Below, piece by piece: positions 6,309 through 15,213 of a DNA stretch of 19,514 bases. The notes below the pieces were generated by a model, which searched no databases, was not told the DNA's origin, and saw only the letters and a program-made list of their open reading frames with translations. Position 1 is the stretch's first letter. Every line of letters starts with the position of its first letter. The stretch covers positions 1 through 19,514 of the forward strand of contig CALCRD010000270.1 of NCBI GenBank assembly GCA_937894355.1, read 5' to 3'. Made by a program: the position numbers and the translations under genes. The DNA comes from an uncultured Bacillus sp. (GTDB taxonomy: Bacteria; Bacillota; Bacilli; Bacillales; Cytobacillaceae).

Positions 6309-8627
6309 TTAATACAAGATTGGATCTCGACCTTCCCAAAGATCATCTGTTTGTCTTAAATTGCTCGGATTAGAATCCTTTGCATAAATCATCACTGGAT
6401 AAACGATTCCTCCCATGCCTAGTTCATCAAGTTTTTCATTTGAAATTCTAACAACAATAACGTTTTCTTCGCCGGGAATAAGCAAATTCGAAACCTCAAA
6501 TTCAAAAGGAAGAAATGCGCTTCCTTTTTGTTCTCCAACTACTTTATCATTTAGCCAAATCTTTGCACCATCATCAATTCCACCAAACCAAAGATAGGTA
6601 GAAGAACAATCAAAATTATCGGGAACAATAAACTTCTGCCTATACCACGCAACACCTTTATAATATCTGAGTCCTTGGTTCCCCCAAGATAATGAGGTAT
6701 TTATCTTCTGCCAGTTACCCCCTACTAGATTCTTTTGCCATAAACCGATATCTTCTCCAATTTTTGTTGGATCAATCAAAAAATCCCATTCGTTAACCGG
6801 AAACCCTACTAATAATTTATTGTTATTGGTTACTCTATCATAACCCTGTTCTGTTGTTTGTCGAAAAAAGCGTTTCAGATATGATTCAGAAGTATTAGGT
6901 GTAATCATTGGCGGATCATATTGTATCAATATATTCCTAAGTCGATCCATCTCTTCTAAATTTGCTTTTGCGGACACAAAATCAAAATTATTGTTATTCT
7001 CAAGCATTAAAATAAGCGACTCCAGATAAGCAAACGTCTCCGTATATATCTTAACCCTAGTCCCAAAAATACTATCTCCAGCAAAGGAAACTGCGTTTTC
7101 TAGTAATTTTCGAGCATTATCCCTTAGCGCTCTAGGGTAAAAATAAGGCATGTCAAAGGAACAACCTGTATGATAATCATTGTCCCCTAAAGCAGCATCC
7201 ATTAGCTCTAAATATTCACCCATCGGTTCTGAAGCAGGGCCGAAAAACTTTTCATAAAAGTCCTGAAGAAGGGCATCTACATCAGCTTCATGATCCCACA
7301 TTAGTTTTGCTGCAATATAAAGTGAGGGCGTGGAACTCCCCCAATGATGTGTATCATTTCGCCACCCAATAACCCCGTATTCCTTGGCTTTGGGAATTTC
7401 ATTTCGAATCCGATGAATCAAGCTAAACGGTAGACCCGGATCTGCCAGATTATACCAATAGCCCCGTTCATAAAATTCCGGTAATAACTGACTCCATTGA
7501 TTCACTACCTTTTCATAATAGCTTCGTTCAGGGCAAATATTATTGCCCATACCATGAACCCTACATATAGTAATTGGGGCAAAAGAAGGAATAATATTGG
7601 GATTAGGTTTGTGCTTCACAGGCGGTCTCATATAGGCATGGTAAGAATAAAAAGCTATCTTTTTGTTTGAAAACTCGTCATTAATACCATCTAACACTTG
7701 ATTGAAAAACCATATATAGCGATCTGTCATTGATAATTGACTAGAGAAACTATCCCAATCGCAACCATCTAACACTTTACAATTTTCACATTCGCAAAAA
7801 CCACCACCATCGTTAGGCCCCATACCATACCAAGGCTCATTTGGATTTTCTCTAAAATATTCCTTTACGCCTGCAATAGTAATTTCTAATACTTCAGGAT
7901 TGGAGACACATACTTGACGTGGATCTCGCTTGCCATTTACTAGTGCAAAATATTCAGGATGTTTGTTAAAATAATCTCGACGAATTGGTCTAATATTATG
8001 CGATCCGGGGAAAAATGGGCCTCCCATCCTCATTCTTCTTTGCCAAATTGGAGCCTTGTTTCCCGAATGCCATCTTGCATTAAATGATGGTACTTGGACT
8101 GTTTTTTGTTTCTTCACTTCAACTGTATCAAGTTTAGGTATAACTGTGCCAAGCTCACCAGGCATAAACCATCTGCATCCAATTTGCTCTAAGAGTTCAT
8201 ATACTCCAAAAAGGGTTCCCTCAGAAGTTAAACCTGCTATTTTTGTACTAGTATTATCTGCTGACAAAATAAATGAAGCTGGATCGCTACCAATAAATTC
8301 TATTTCCTTTTTTAACTCATCGCTTAAAGCTAGATTGCCTATAAGAACGGGATATAAATTTTTCGCTAAAGCTTCTCCTAACCTAGCTAAAAGTTGGGAT
8401 GAACTTGCTGATTTTACCTCTATTTCCGCACCTGAAATTTTACTTAAATGATCTTTTAATTCGTCGACTGCCATTTTCTCATTCTCATCAGGAATGTTAG
8501 GCATAATAATAATAGAAGTGGCGATACCATTTCTTACAAGTGTAATCGTATTTTGTTCTGCATATGAATTCGATGGTAAAAGCAAAACAAAAAACATTAA
8601 AACTGCCAAAAAGCTTGTTCGTAACAT
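6309..8627 (-). CDS. D2: exported DUF4838 glycoside-hydrolase-like protein
   Basis: A 772-residue exported protein. Residues 1-23 are a signal peptide ending SYA, with no lipobox cysteine. Residues about 25-175 form an alpha-glucuronidase/hexosaminidase-type N-terminal domain: AVDELKDHLSKISGAEIEV (53-71) and LFGVYELLEQIGCRWFMPGE (139-158) are typical. Residues about 180-480 match the DUF4838 barrel-type domain (HPEYFALVNGKR, GPNDGGGFCECENC at 270-283, then GVIGWRND). A helical segment follows. Residues about 620-770 look like a galactose-binding/GH2-type beta-sandwich (AWYRQKFIVP, WLNDKVVG). Family knowledge supports glycan hydrolysis, but substrate and catalytic residues are not established from sequence. 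It is a paralogue of the preceding gene and last in the operon. The ATG has AAGGAGG with ideal spacing. Confidence 0.88.
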   Translation of the reverse strand: MLRTSFLAVLMFFVLLLPSNSYAEQNTITLVRNGIATSIIIMPNIPDENEKMAVDELKDHLSKISGAEIEVKSASSSQLLARLGEALAKNLYPVLIGNLALSDELKKEIEFIGSDPASFILSADNTSTKIAGLTSEGTLFGVYELLEQIGCRWFMPGELGTVIPKLDTVEVKKQKTVQVPSFNARWHSGNKAPIWQRRMRMGGPFFPGSHNIRPIRRDYFNKHPEYFALVNGKRDPRQVCVSNPEVLEITIAGVKEYFRENPNEPWYGMGPNDGGGFCECENCKVLDGCDWDSFSSQLSMTDRYIWFFNQVLDGINDEFSNKKIAFYSYHAYMRPPVKHKPNPNIIPSFAPITICRVHGMGNNICPERSYYEKVVNQWSQLLPEFYERGYWYNLADPGLPFSLIHRIRNEIPKAKEYGVIGWRNDTHHWGSSTPSLYIAAKLMWDHEADVDALLQDFYEKFFGPASEPMGEYLELMDAALGDNDYHTGCSFDMPYFYPRALRDNARKLLENAVSFAGDSIFGTRVKIYTETFAYLESLILMLENNNNFDFVSAKANLEEMDRLRNILIQYDPPMITPNTSESYLKRFFRQTTEQGYDRVTNNNKLLVGFPVNEWDFLIDPTKIGEDIGLWQKNLVGGNWQKINTSLSWGNQGLRYYKGVAWYRQKFIVPDNFDCSSTYLWFGGIDDGAKIWLNDKVVGEQKGSAFLPFEFEVSNLLIPGEENVIVVRISNEKLDELGMGGIVYPVMIYAKDSNPSNLRQTDDLWEGRDPILY

Positions 8628-8667
8628 GGAATACCTCCTTTGTATTGTTTGAAGAATAAAATAACAA

Positions 8668-8692
8668 ACCTATTAGCAATACCTAAATAGGT
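8668..8692 (-). other. Weak hairpin in the 106-bp gap between D1 and D2
   Basis: ACCTATT (8668-8674) pairs with AATAGGT (8686-8692) around an 11-nt loop. On the minus strand it is followed by the T-rich TTGTTATTTTATTC. This is the only gap over 30 bp within the operon, so the element may partly terminate or process the transcript and lower D2 expression. The stem is A/T-rich and short, so this is tentative. Confidence 0.3.
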
Positions 8693-8733
8693 ATCTGGGA
8701 ACATGTTCTTAATCATTGCATTTCATAAAAATT

Positions 8734-11229
8734 TTAATACTCAACGTCCTTCGGTACCAAAATTTTGTTAGGATCATGGCTTAAGTATGGTGGTATCCCA
8801 GAAAGGTAAAGTTTTGTAGAGTCTTCACACTTACTAATTTCAAGTGAAAAAATACTACCCTGTAATTCCTTAGGTACCTGAACTATAAACTCTTCACCTG
8901 CCGTATAGTTTCCTTCTTCATCTAGCATAATGTTACCATCTTTATCTTTAATAACAATCTTCCCATATTTATCTTCTGTAACCCATCCAAAAGCAAAGCA
9001 ATCTGTATTTTTTGGAACATAGAAATATAAAGGACCTCCTCTAGTTCCAAGTATAATGTGAGCTTTATCTTTTTTTTCGAAGGATACTACACCATATAAA
9101 TCATAAAAATCGAGTTTATAGCCCATTCCTTTTGCTTCAATGGTAAGTTTATATATTCCTTTTTCGGGAATTAAAAAAGTCTTTTCTTTTGAATCAGGTT
9201 CAGTTATTCCAGAGTCTATTGGCATATTTCCTGCCGTACTAATTTTTTCAAGCTGATAAGACAATGAATTTTGGCGGACAAGTCCCATCTCAACACTTAT
9301 CTTTTTTTGGGAAAAATCCGAATAAATATAAAACGTATTTGTTTGCCTATAAGTAGGTGAAGAAGATTTTTTAGTATAAATCCCTCTTCTTTGAGAATCT
9401 AATTCCCGTGGATAAAAACAATGATCATGATTATAGGTATAATCATAGATTTGAGGAATCTCACCGATATCCTCTACCCTAGCAAAATCAAACTCAAAGA
9501 AATTTTGAATTTCCTCAGACGTAAATCCCGGAAACTTTCTAGCTAGATCCATAGGATCGCTATACCCTTCAGGTAAAGTCGGTTCAAAATCCTTCGGAAA
9601 ACCCAAGGGACGATGATCCCTATATATCCCATAACTGTGAATCAAATTTGTTTTAGCTATTTGCATTGTAAAAACGTAAAGGTCATTAGTCAAAGATAAT
9701 TTGTTTTCGCCAACAGCCTGGCTAAAATCTATAAACTTGCCAACCCAATGCATATAAAGTTTCATTTGATCTAAACGTTTTTTTACTTTCTCTGTTTCCA
9801 CAAGTTGATCTGCTTCTTTTAAGTCTAATAAAGCCGTATAATAGACACGAGCGTTAAATCCATCCTTAAACCTTAAATAAAATCTCGTCATGGGAGTTGC
9901 TACTTCGTGCCAGCATTTATCAATGAAATCCTCAAAGATTTCTTTTGATTCTAAGCTTTGATCCCATAATAGTTTAGATGCTACAAAATAGTTTAACCCT
10001 ATTGCACCCCAGCTATTTGGAGAAGAAGCATTTATTCCTATTACACCTCTACTTTGGAAATAAGACAAAGACTCTTCGAGATAATCCACTTGCCATCGTG
10101 GAGTTGAACTATTTCCGATACCGCCATAATATTCCCGAATTCCCAATATTTGTGCTTTCTCTGACCAACCATCAACTATTTGAATGAAACTATAATTTGG
10201 ATTTATAAAATCTGTCGATATAAATATTATTACGTTAGGTTCTGCAATTATAGAAGGAGGAGCAGAAGTAGGAGCGTATGCATACATAGCAACAAGCCTT
10301 TCAGGATATTCTAAACTAATTGCTTTTGCCACTTTATTCGCAAGATATAAAGCCTTATCACTATCGTTTCCTAAGCTTTTACAATTCTCGCATTCACACA
10401 TATTATAGCCATCATTCGGTGAAAGTGATACCATAATATCCTCGGTTTTAGAAAAATAATTATTGGCATATTCAATAGCTCTTTGAATAACATCAGGGTT
10501 TGTTGTGCAAAGTTGTGAAGGTTGACGAACACCATTAACTAATGAAAACCACTCAGGGTGTTCATCAAATTCGGCCTTATCAGTAATCCTGTTATAAGCA
10601 TGACCAACACTGCCTGTCAGCCAGCCTCCCATTTTGTTTGAAAGGACCCACCTGTCATAAGCAACCTTATTTTCGGTAATTGGACCAGTCCCCCAACCGT
10701 ACCAGATACTTCTCAAATCAAAACTCGGTTTATATATTTTTTCCAGCTGATTGATAGAAATAGTTTTCTTATCAGGAATCTCCTCCCAAACATCACCTGG
10801 GAAAAACCATCTGGCACCAAAGCTCTCAAGCAAAGTATAGACTGCATAGCTTACAGCTTCAGGAGAATTTCCCATTAGAATTAGCCTACCTCCTGCAGGG
10901 TCACACTTTATAGCAAAACCATCAGGTGTTGCATTATCAAGCTTCACTGCTAATTCTGGAAAGGAAAATTGATCCTTTAGAGTTAAAACCATCCCTGTCT
11001 GTACTGTATTTGCTTTCTTAATACCTATTTCAGCACCGCTCATTTTTTGCAAATAATACTGGAGATCTGCTGCTGCCTGCTCAATCGTTTGGTTTGCATT
11101 CTCATGTATTACTATCCCAGTTAAAGGACTGCCATCGTAGACCAAATATAATGGCTGCCCACTGGCAAAAACTCCTGAGATAAAAGTAAGCATAAAAATA
11201 ATTAATATTAAGCAGCTCTTTTTGCCCAT
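8734..11229 (-). CDS. D1: exported DUF4838 glycoside-hydrolase-like protein
   Basis: An 831-residue exported protein. The chosen ATG at 11229 has AAGGAGG upstream and starts a clear signal peptide (MGKKSCLILIIFMLTFISGVFA). An in-frame ATG 48 bp upstream would overlap the previous gene and place 16 charged residues before the signal. The domain order resembles D2: a GH67/GH20-like N-terminal domain (QAAADLQYYLQKMSGAEIGI, LLESFGARWFFPGD), then DUF4838 with HPEWFSLVNGVRQ, SPNDGYNMCECENC and GVIGINASS. The CECENC motif falls at residues 278-283, exactly as in D2. The C-terminal region (about 560-831) is different: beta-rich, with no galactose-binding-type motif, and perhaps one or two Ig/PPC-like sandwiches. 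It starts 14 bp after the C2 barrel gene. It probably acts outside or in the periplasm on a glycan I cannot name. Confidence 0.88.
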   Translation of the reverse strand: MGKKSCLILIIFMLTFISGVFASGQPLYLVYDGSPLTGIVIHENANQTIEQAAADLQYYLQKMSGAEIGIKKANTVQTGMVLTLKDQFSFPELAVKLDNATPDGFAIKCDPAGGRLILMGNSPEAVSYAVYTLLESFGARWFFPGDVWEEIPDKKTISINQLEKIYKPSFDLRSIWYGWGTGPITENKVAYDRWVLSNKMGGWLTGSVGHAYNRITDKAEFDEHPEWFSLVNGVRQPSQLCTTNPDVIQRAIEYANNYFSKTEDIMVSLSPNDGYNMCECENCKSLGNDSDKALYLANKVAKAISLEYPERLVAMYAYAPTSAPPSIIAEPNVIIFISTDFINPNYSFIQIVDGWSEKAQILGIREYYGGIGNSSTPRWQVDYLEESLSYFQSRGVIGINASSPNSWGAIGLNYFVASKLLWDQSLESKEIFEDFIDKCWHEVATPMTRFYLRFKDGFNARVYYTALLDLKEADQLVETEKVKKRLDQMKLYMHWVGKFIDFSQAVGENKLSLTNDLYVFTMQIAKTNLIHSYGIYRDHRPLGFPKDFEPTLPEGYSDPMDLARKFPGFTSEEIQNFFEFDFARVEDIGEIPQIYDYTYNHDHCFYPRELDSQRRGIYTKKSSSPTYRQTNTFYIYSDFSQKKISVEMGLVRQNSLSYQLEKISTAGNMPIDSGITEPDSKEKTFLIPEKGIYKLTIEAKGMGYKLDFYDLYGVVSFEKKDKAHIILGTRGGPLYFYVPKNTDCFAFGWVTEDKYGKIVIKDKDGNIMLDEEGNYTAGEEFIVQVPKELQGSIFSLEISKCEDSTKLYLSGIPPYLSHDPNKILVPKDVEY

Positions 11230-11243
11230 ATGAAAACCTCCTT

Positions 11244-12797
11244 CTAAAACTTGATTTCTGAAATAAGTTTGATGCAATTGTCCTTAATTATTCTCTCACC
11301 TCCCCTGTCATATTCACCCTGCTCCACAAAATTGGGGGTAGCATAATTTGCGATGAAGATTAAACCTACCGGCATTTTATATTCCAGGTTTAATCTGTCT
11401 TGCAATAAGCCATTCAAGTTCCTTTTCCCCAGCTCTAATTTTAAGCCTTCAAAGATTCCACGTGTCAGGGCAAATCTCAAACCATAGCTATGCTCTGTTT
11501 CCGTATATTCATCTTTTTTATCATGGAAGTTTCCTATAAGAGAGAGCGCAAAATTTTTATAATGCTTTATCAATAGCGAGCCATCTAAATATGCTTCGTG
11601 ATAAACGTCTGATAATGCAGTGCCAAATTGATTTTGCTCAAAGTCTTCTTTTGTCAAACTCAAAAGACCGCGCAGGTCTAACCTTCCATTCTTCAGTTCG
11701 CCCCTTGCTTCCACTTCGTTAAAAATACTTTCGGTATTTTTAACATAATTGCGAGCAAGCAAGGTCACCTCTAAATCATCCCTTGTAGTACGGATGCCAA
11801 AGGCAGTGCCTTTTTGGCCTCGGTAGCGATCCACGCTATTCCAGCTTAGCTTTTGCCCGGTATGTGGCTCAAAGCGAGGTGTTTTGTCCCGATAACGGGG
11901 ATTGAATTCTTGCCCATAGTTGTAGTATTTACCCAATAGCTCAATCTCTTTTGCAACTGGCCAACGGACATCGAAGAGTGAAAGATCTGCCTCTGTTTTT
12001 GCACCTTCTAGGAAATTAAGGTGATTTGCATAAGTCCCGGCAAAAACAAAGGGACCAACTTGCTTATCTTTGAGTATTAACTCAAAGACACGATCATCCT
12101 CTAAATATTGTTTCTCAAAAATAAGCTCATCGGAAGTTGATTCCTCACTTTTGGCTGCATCTAGATATTGACTATAGATAAAGCTTATGAGCTTTGTATC
12201 TAGCTTTGCTCCGAAGGCTGTACGATAGGGATACGCTATAGCCTCGCCTGAGCCATTATCACCCAGTCCATCCCAAAGATAAAATGCTGAAAGGTCGCTC
12301 CCCAGGAGGGATAGCTCTTCAATTGAAACCCCCCTGCGCACCATATTATAATTGAAATCTGGATTTGCCCATTCTTCTTTGGTGAGAAGATTAGCTTTAT
12401 CCCACCGATTGAGCCAGACGCTATAGGGAGAATAACTAATGGCTAAATCCCCAAAGCCAATCTGAATAGGTAGTCCCCCAGTTAATGCAGGTCCCTCTAC
12501 CTTTGCATAAATTCTATTGAGTGTAAACTGAGCATTTGGTTGATAGTCTGGGAAGGAGTTTTTTTCATAAAACCTAGGGGTCCAACCTCCCAAATTTGCA
12601 TAGACAGTGATCTCGCCTGTGAAATTAAATTCCTGGACTAATTGAAACCGATGCCAGGCTTCCCATTTTTGTTCAGGTGTATATTGAATTTCGCTAAAGA
12701 GTGAACCTGTAGCTGAGAGAGAACTTTTGGCGAAAGTCGCTCCAGAGCTTATCAGGCACAAGAGCATAATAAATATTAGAATTTTGTATTTGTGCAT
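11244..12797 (-). CDS. C2: putative outer-membrane beta-barrel protein
   Basis: A 517-residue protein of no family I can name. A signal peptide (1-23, ending ATFA) is followed by a sequence rich in alternating polar/hydrophobic strands, Tyr/Phe/Trp girdles and short polar turns. The last residue is Phe (LISEIKF), the usual end of outer-membrane barrels. It resembles the preceding gene product: GG..I.IGFGDLAISYSPY (107-125) against GGDSYLVELGFLKFSYNWY, GVSIEELSLLGSDLSAFYLWDG (156-177) against GINLSNVNLGPLHMKSFLVWG, and RYRGQKGTAFG (324-334) against RYKGEKGTSLQ. The ATG at 12797 follows GGTGGGG, 16 bp after the C1 stop. A porin or glycan-uptake barrel, or a component of a surface machine, is plausible. 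Neither can be shown. Confidence 0.75.
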   Translation of the reverse strand: MHKYKILIFIMLLCLISSGATFAKSSLSATGSLFSEIQYTPEQKWEAWHRFQLVQEFNFTGEITVYANLGGWTPRFYEKNSFPDYQPNAQFTLNRIYAKVEGPALTGGLPIQIGFGDLAISYSPYSVWLNRWDKANLLTKEEWANPDFNYNMVRRGVSIEELSLLGSDLSAFYLWDGLGDNGSGEAIAYPYRTAFGAKLDTKLISFIYSQYLDAAKSEESTSDELIFEKQYLEDDRVFELILKDKQVGPFVFAGTYANHLNFLEGAKTEADLSLFDVRWPVAKEIELLGKYYNYGQEFNPRYRDKTPRFEPHTGQKLSWNSVDRYRGQKGTAFGIRTTRDDLEVTLLARNYVKNTESIFNEVEARGELKNGRLDLRGLLSLTKEDFEQNQFGTALSDVYHEAYLDGSLLIKHYKNFALSLIGNFHDKKDEYTETEHSYGLRFALTRGIFEGLKLELGKRNLNGLLQDRLNLEYKMPVGLIFIANYATPNFVEQGEYDRGGERIIKDNCIKLISEIKF

Positions 12798-12813
12798 CTA
12801 CCCCACCACCAAT

Positions 12814-14361
12814 CTATAAGCTTTTCCGATATGTGATCTCAAAGAGATTATTCCGATAATCAAAGCGATCATCTGCTCTGAAGCTTCCATTTTCCAGCCA
12901 TACGCCGTCCTTTATTTTAGGATAAGAGAAATTAATTGAAAGACTTATCCCCTTGGGTGTTTTATACCTTATCTCTCCCCATAAATATTTACCATTTTGA
13001 AAGCTATTCTCAGAAAATGGCCGCTCAAATCCATAATCATATGATTTAAAACCGAGCTTTCCATTAAAACCTTTAAGTGACCCTCTTCTTATATTGGCAG
13101 TTACCATGACATTCCAAAATTTAAGATCTTGAACTAACAGTTCACCGCCGGACATCAGGGCGTTAAATCGATAATCTCGCAACTCAAATTTAGGCTGTAA
13201 AACTAAGTCTTTGTAATTAAAAGGTTTCCTCGGCTCCACACTAACCCCTTGACTGTATTCCGGTGAATAACGGTTAAGAGCGATTAAGGGAGCTTTTTGG
13301 GTAATATTATCATATAAAAGGTTTGCACCAAGTCTAAAGCTTCCAAAGGGAACATTCAAAGTAGCCTCTGTTTGAAAATGGTCCAAGAGGGGTTGTTCTG
13401 TTCTTTTCACAAATGAATTTAACTTAAGCAAGCCAGTTATTTCTTTTTCTCTGAACGCAAGCTGCAGCGAGGTACCTTTTTCTCCCTTATATCTCACCAG
13501 TGGATTTGTCTTACTTACAGATTGTCTACAACTATATACGGGATTATAGAGGGGATCATAATCACGCAGATCAAATGATAACGTCAAGCCTACTTGCGGA
13601 AAGCTAGTGTTATGGTTTAAATGACGCACATAAAATATTTCTTGTGTATTTTCAGTTGCTTTTAGTTGTTGGACTTGAATAAAATTTAATATTCCGTATG
13701 TGGGGTGTCTGTAAGTATAGTCAAGGCTGATTGCATTGTCTGTTACATTGGTTTTTAGAGTTTTAACCCCTTCCTCATTCGCCAAGACTTCATTGTCCTG
13801 AAATAAAACATACCCAAGATCAAGACCATGTCTACCACTTTTATAGCTTGTCATGAGTCCATAAGCCGGGCTTTCAACTACTTTCCCCCAAACCAAAAAG
13901 GATTTCATGTGCAAGGGACCGAGATTAACATTGCTCAGGTTAATACCATTAACACGATTCCAACGAAAGTCTGCTATGTACCAGTTATAAGAAAATTTTA
14001 GGAAACCAAGTTCAACTAAATAACTATCCCCCCCCCTAAAAAGGGGCCCACGATAAGTTAGGGTTGGGGTTTCTACCTTAACCGTATTTAGTGGTAAATC
14101 TACCGGATGATCAAAACTATCTCTTGTGCCGTGGCCTTGTGTGTAATAGGTATTTATAAATTTTATTGCTGCCATGCCGCTCTGTCTTTCAAGATTGCCA
14201 TAGATTCTCATATAGTTTCCAGCTTCTATTCCCCTGGCAGGGGTGTATCTGAAAATCGAATCAATCCAGCCTGTAAAATTCAACCCGTCTAAAACTAACT
14301 CTGCTTTAGTTGCAGCAAGGGGGACCATGATCAGTAAAAGCAAGATGAGTAATTTTCTCAA
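12814..14361 (-). CDS. C1: putative outer-membrane beta-barrel protein
   Basis: A 515-residue exported protein paralogous to C2 (shared blocks are given there). The signal peptide is MRKLLILLLLIMVPLAATKA. The remainder is beta-strand-rich with aromatic belts and Tyr/Arg-rich turns, and ends in repeated strands (LFEITYRKSL). I chose TTG at 14361 because AAAGGTGGTGAAC lies just upstream at good spacing. GTG codons at 14373 and 14370 would overlap that ribosome binding site. The last residue is Leu rather than Phe, slightly unusual for a barrel. It lies 27 bp after the B2 gene and 16 bp before C2. Function is unknown. The pair C1/C2 may form one pore, or two with different specificities. Confidence 0.75.
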   Translation of the reverse strand: MRKLLILLLLIMVPLAATKAELVLDGLNFTGWIDSIFRYTPARGIEAGNYMRIYGNLERQSGMAAIKFINTYYTQGHGTRDSFDHPVDLPLNTVKVETPTLTYRGPLFRGGDSYLVELGFLKFSYNWYIADFRWNRVNGINLSNVNLGPLHMKSFLVWGKVVESPAYGLMTSYKSGRHGLDLGYVLFQDNEVLANEEGVKTLKTNVTDNAISLDYTYRHPTYGILNFIQVQQLKATENTQEIFYVRHLNHNTSFPQVGLTLSFDLRDYDPLYNPVYSCRQSVSKTNPLVRYKGEKGTSLQLAFREKEITGLLKLNSFVKRTEQPLLDHFQTEATLNVPFGSFRLGANLLYDNITQKAPLIALNRYSPEYSQGVSVEPRKPFNYKDLVLQPKFELRDYRFNALMSGGELLVQDLKFWNVMVTANIRRGSLKGFNGKLGFKSYDYGFERPFSENSFQNGKYLWGEIRYKTPKGISLSINFSYPKIKDGVWLENGSFRADDRFDYRNNLFEITYRKSL

Positions 14362-14388
14362 GAAGTTCACCACCTTTCCAGTTGCCCT

Positions 14389-15198
14389 TTATAATTGAAA
14401 AATCGTAGCAAGACGATGTTCTAATTCTAAGCCATTATTAAAGAGGGCGTAATCTAAAATCCAAGGCCCCAAGGCCAGGCCCGCACCACCTGTAAAGCCT
14501 TTTTCATTCATACCTATGCGCAGTTTCATGGTTTCAGTGAGATCATATTCCATACCAAGCGAGAGATACATAAAGTTTTCTATTCCCAAACGAAGGCTGG
14601 TCTCGTTTTGGGGATAGTAAGCTATCCCCAAATTATATTTTGGCTCCAGGTGAGTGGAGAGACCTGTTGTATAGTCGAGTCGCGAATAGATATTTTCGAT
14701 ACATAAACCGAACTGGCCTTGCTTGATATTTTTAATAACTCCAAGATCCAAGCTATACCCATTACCCCAAAATTCGCTCTGGACTTTTATCGTATTGAGA
14801 GCCATTCCAAGAGAAATGCCATAGGGAAGCGCAAAGCCTACACCAATTGTAGTTGCTGCTTCCGAATATGTTAAATCGTAGTCCAGATCCGTTTTAATTT
14901 GCCTATAAGCTGCTGCCAAGGAAAGGTTTTTTGCTTTTAGCGGAATAACCCCTCCGAGGAACGTATAGCCAATATCCTCGAGAAACATGTTTGCATAAGA
15001 GGTGCCGATTTGATTATTTAGAGTTTCTGTCAAACCTGCCGGATTGGCTAACCAATCGGTTACATTCCTAGAGTTAACTATGCCATTACCGCCCATCCCA
15101 AGGCTGCGAGCACTGCCTGTAGTTTCTAAAATTGTACTCGCCAAACAATTGCCAACAAGCAATAGTAAGATCGAAGTAATAATTATTCTTCGAGGCAT
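14389..15198 (-). CDS. B2: PorV/UPF0164-like outer-membrane protein
   Basis: A 269-residue exported barrel. Signal peptide 1-20 (ending CLA) is followed by the hallmark of the PorV/UPF0164 group: GSARSLGMGGNGIVNSRNVTDWLANPAGL (28-56; members usually read GARALGMGGA...NPAGL). Further strands typical of the group are GISLGMALNTIKV, GYSLDLGVI and LDYAL near the C-terminus. In Bacteroidota PorV is the type IX secretion shuttle that binds cargo C-terminal domains; other members of the group have no known function. Here it lies 15 bp after a gene whose product ends in a FlgD-type Ig domain, which suggests a matched pair. The ATG at 15198 has AGGGGGG upstream. Confidence 0.82.
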   Translation of the reverse strand: MPRRIIITSILLLLVGNCLASTILETTGSARSLGMGGNGIVNSRNVTDWLANPAGLTETLNNQIGTSYANMFLEDIGYTFLGGVIPLKAKNLSLAAAYRQIKTDLDYDLTYSEAATTIGVGFALPYGISLGMALNTIKVQSEFWGNGYSLDLGVIKNIKQGQFGLCIENIYSRLDYTTGLSTHLEPKYNLGIAYYPQNETSLRLGIENFMYLSLGMEYDLTETMKLRIGMNEKGFTGGAGLALGPWILDYALFNNGLELEHRLATIFQL

Positions 15199-15213
15199 AA
15201 GCGTGCCCCCCTA

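Noticed and set aside
8056..8451. A 131-codon + strand frame inside the D2 gene
   Set aside because: It is antisense to the conserved N-terminal hydrolase domain; no promoter or ribosome binding site.
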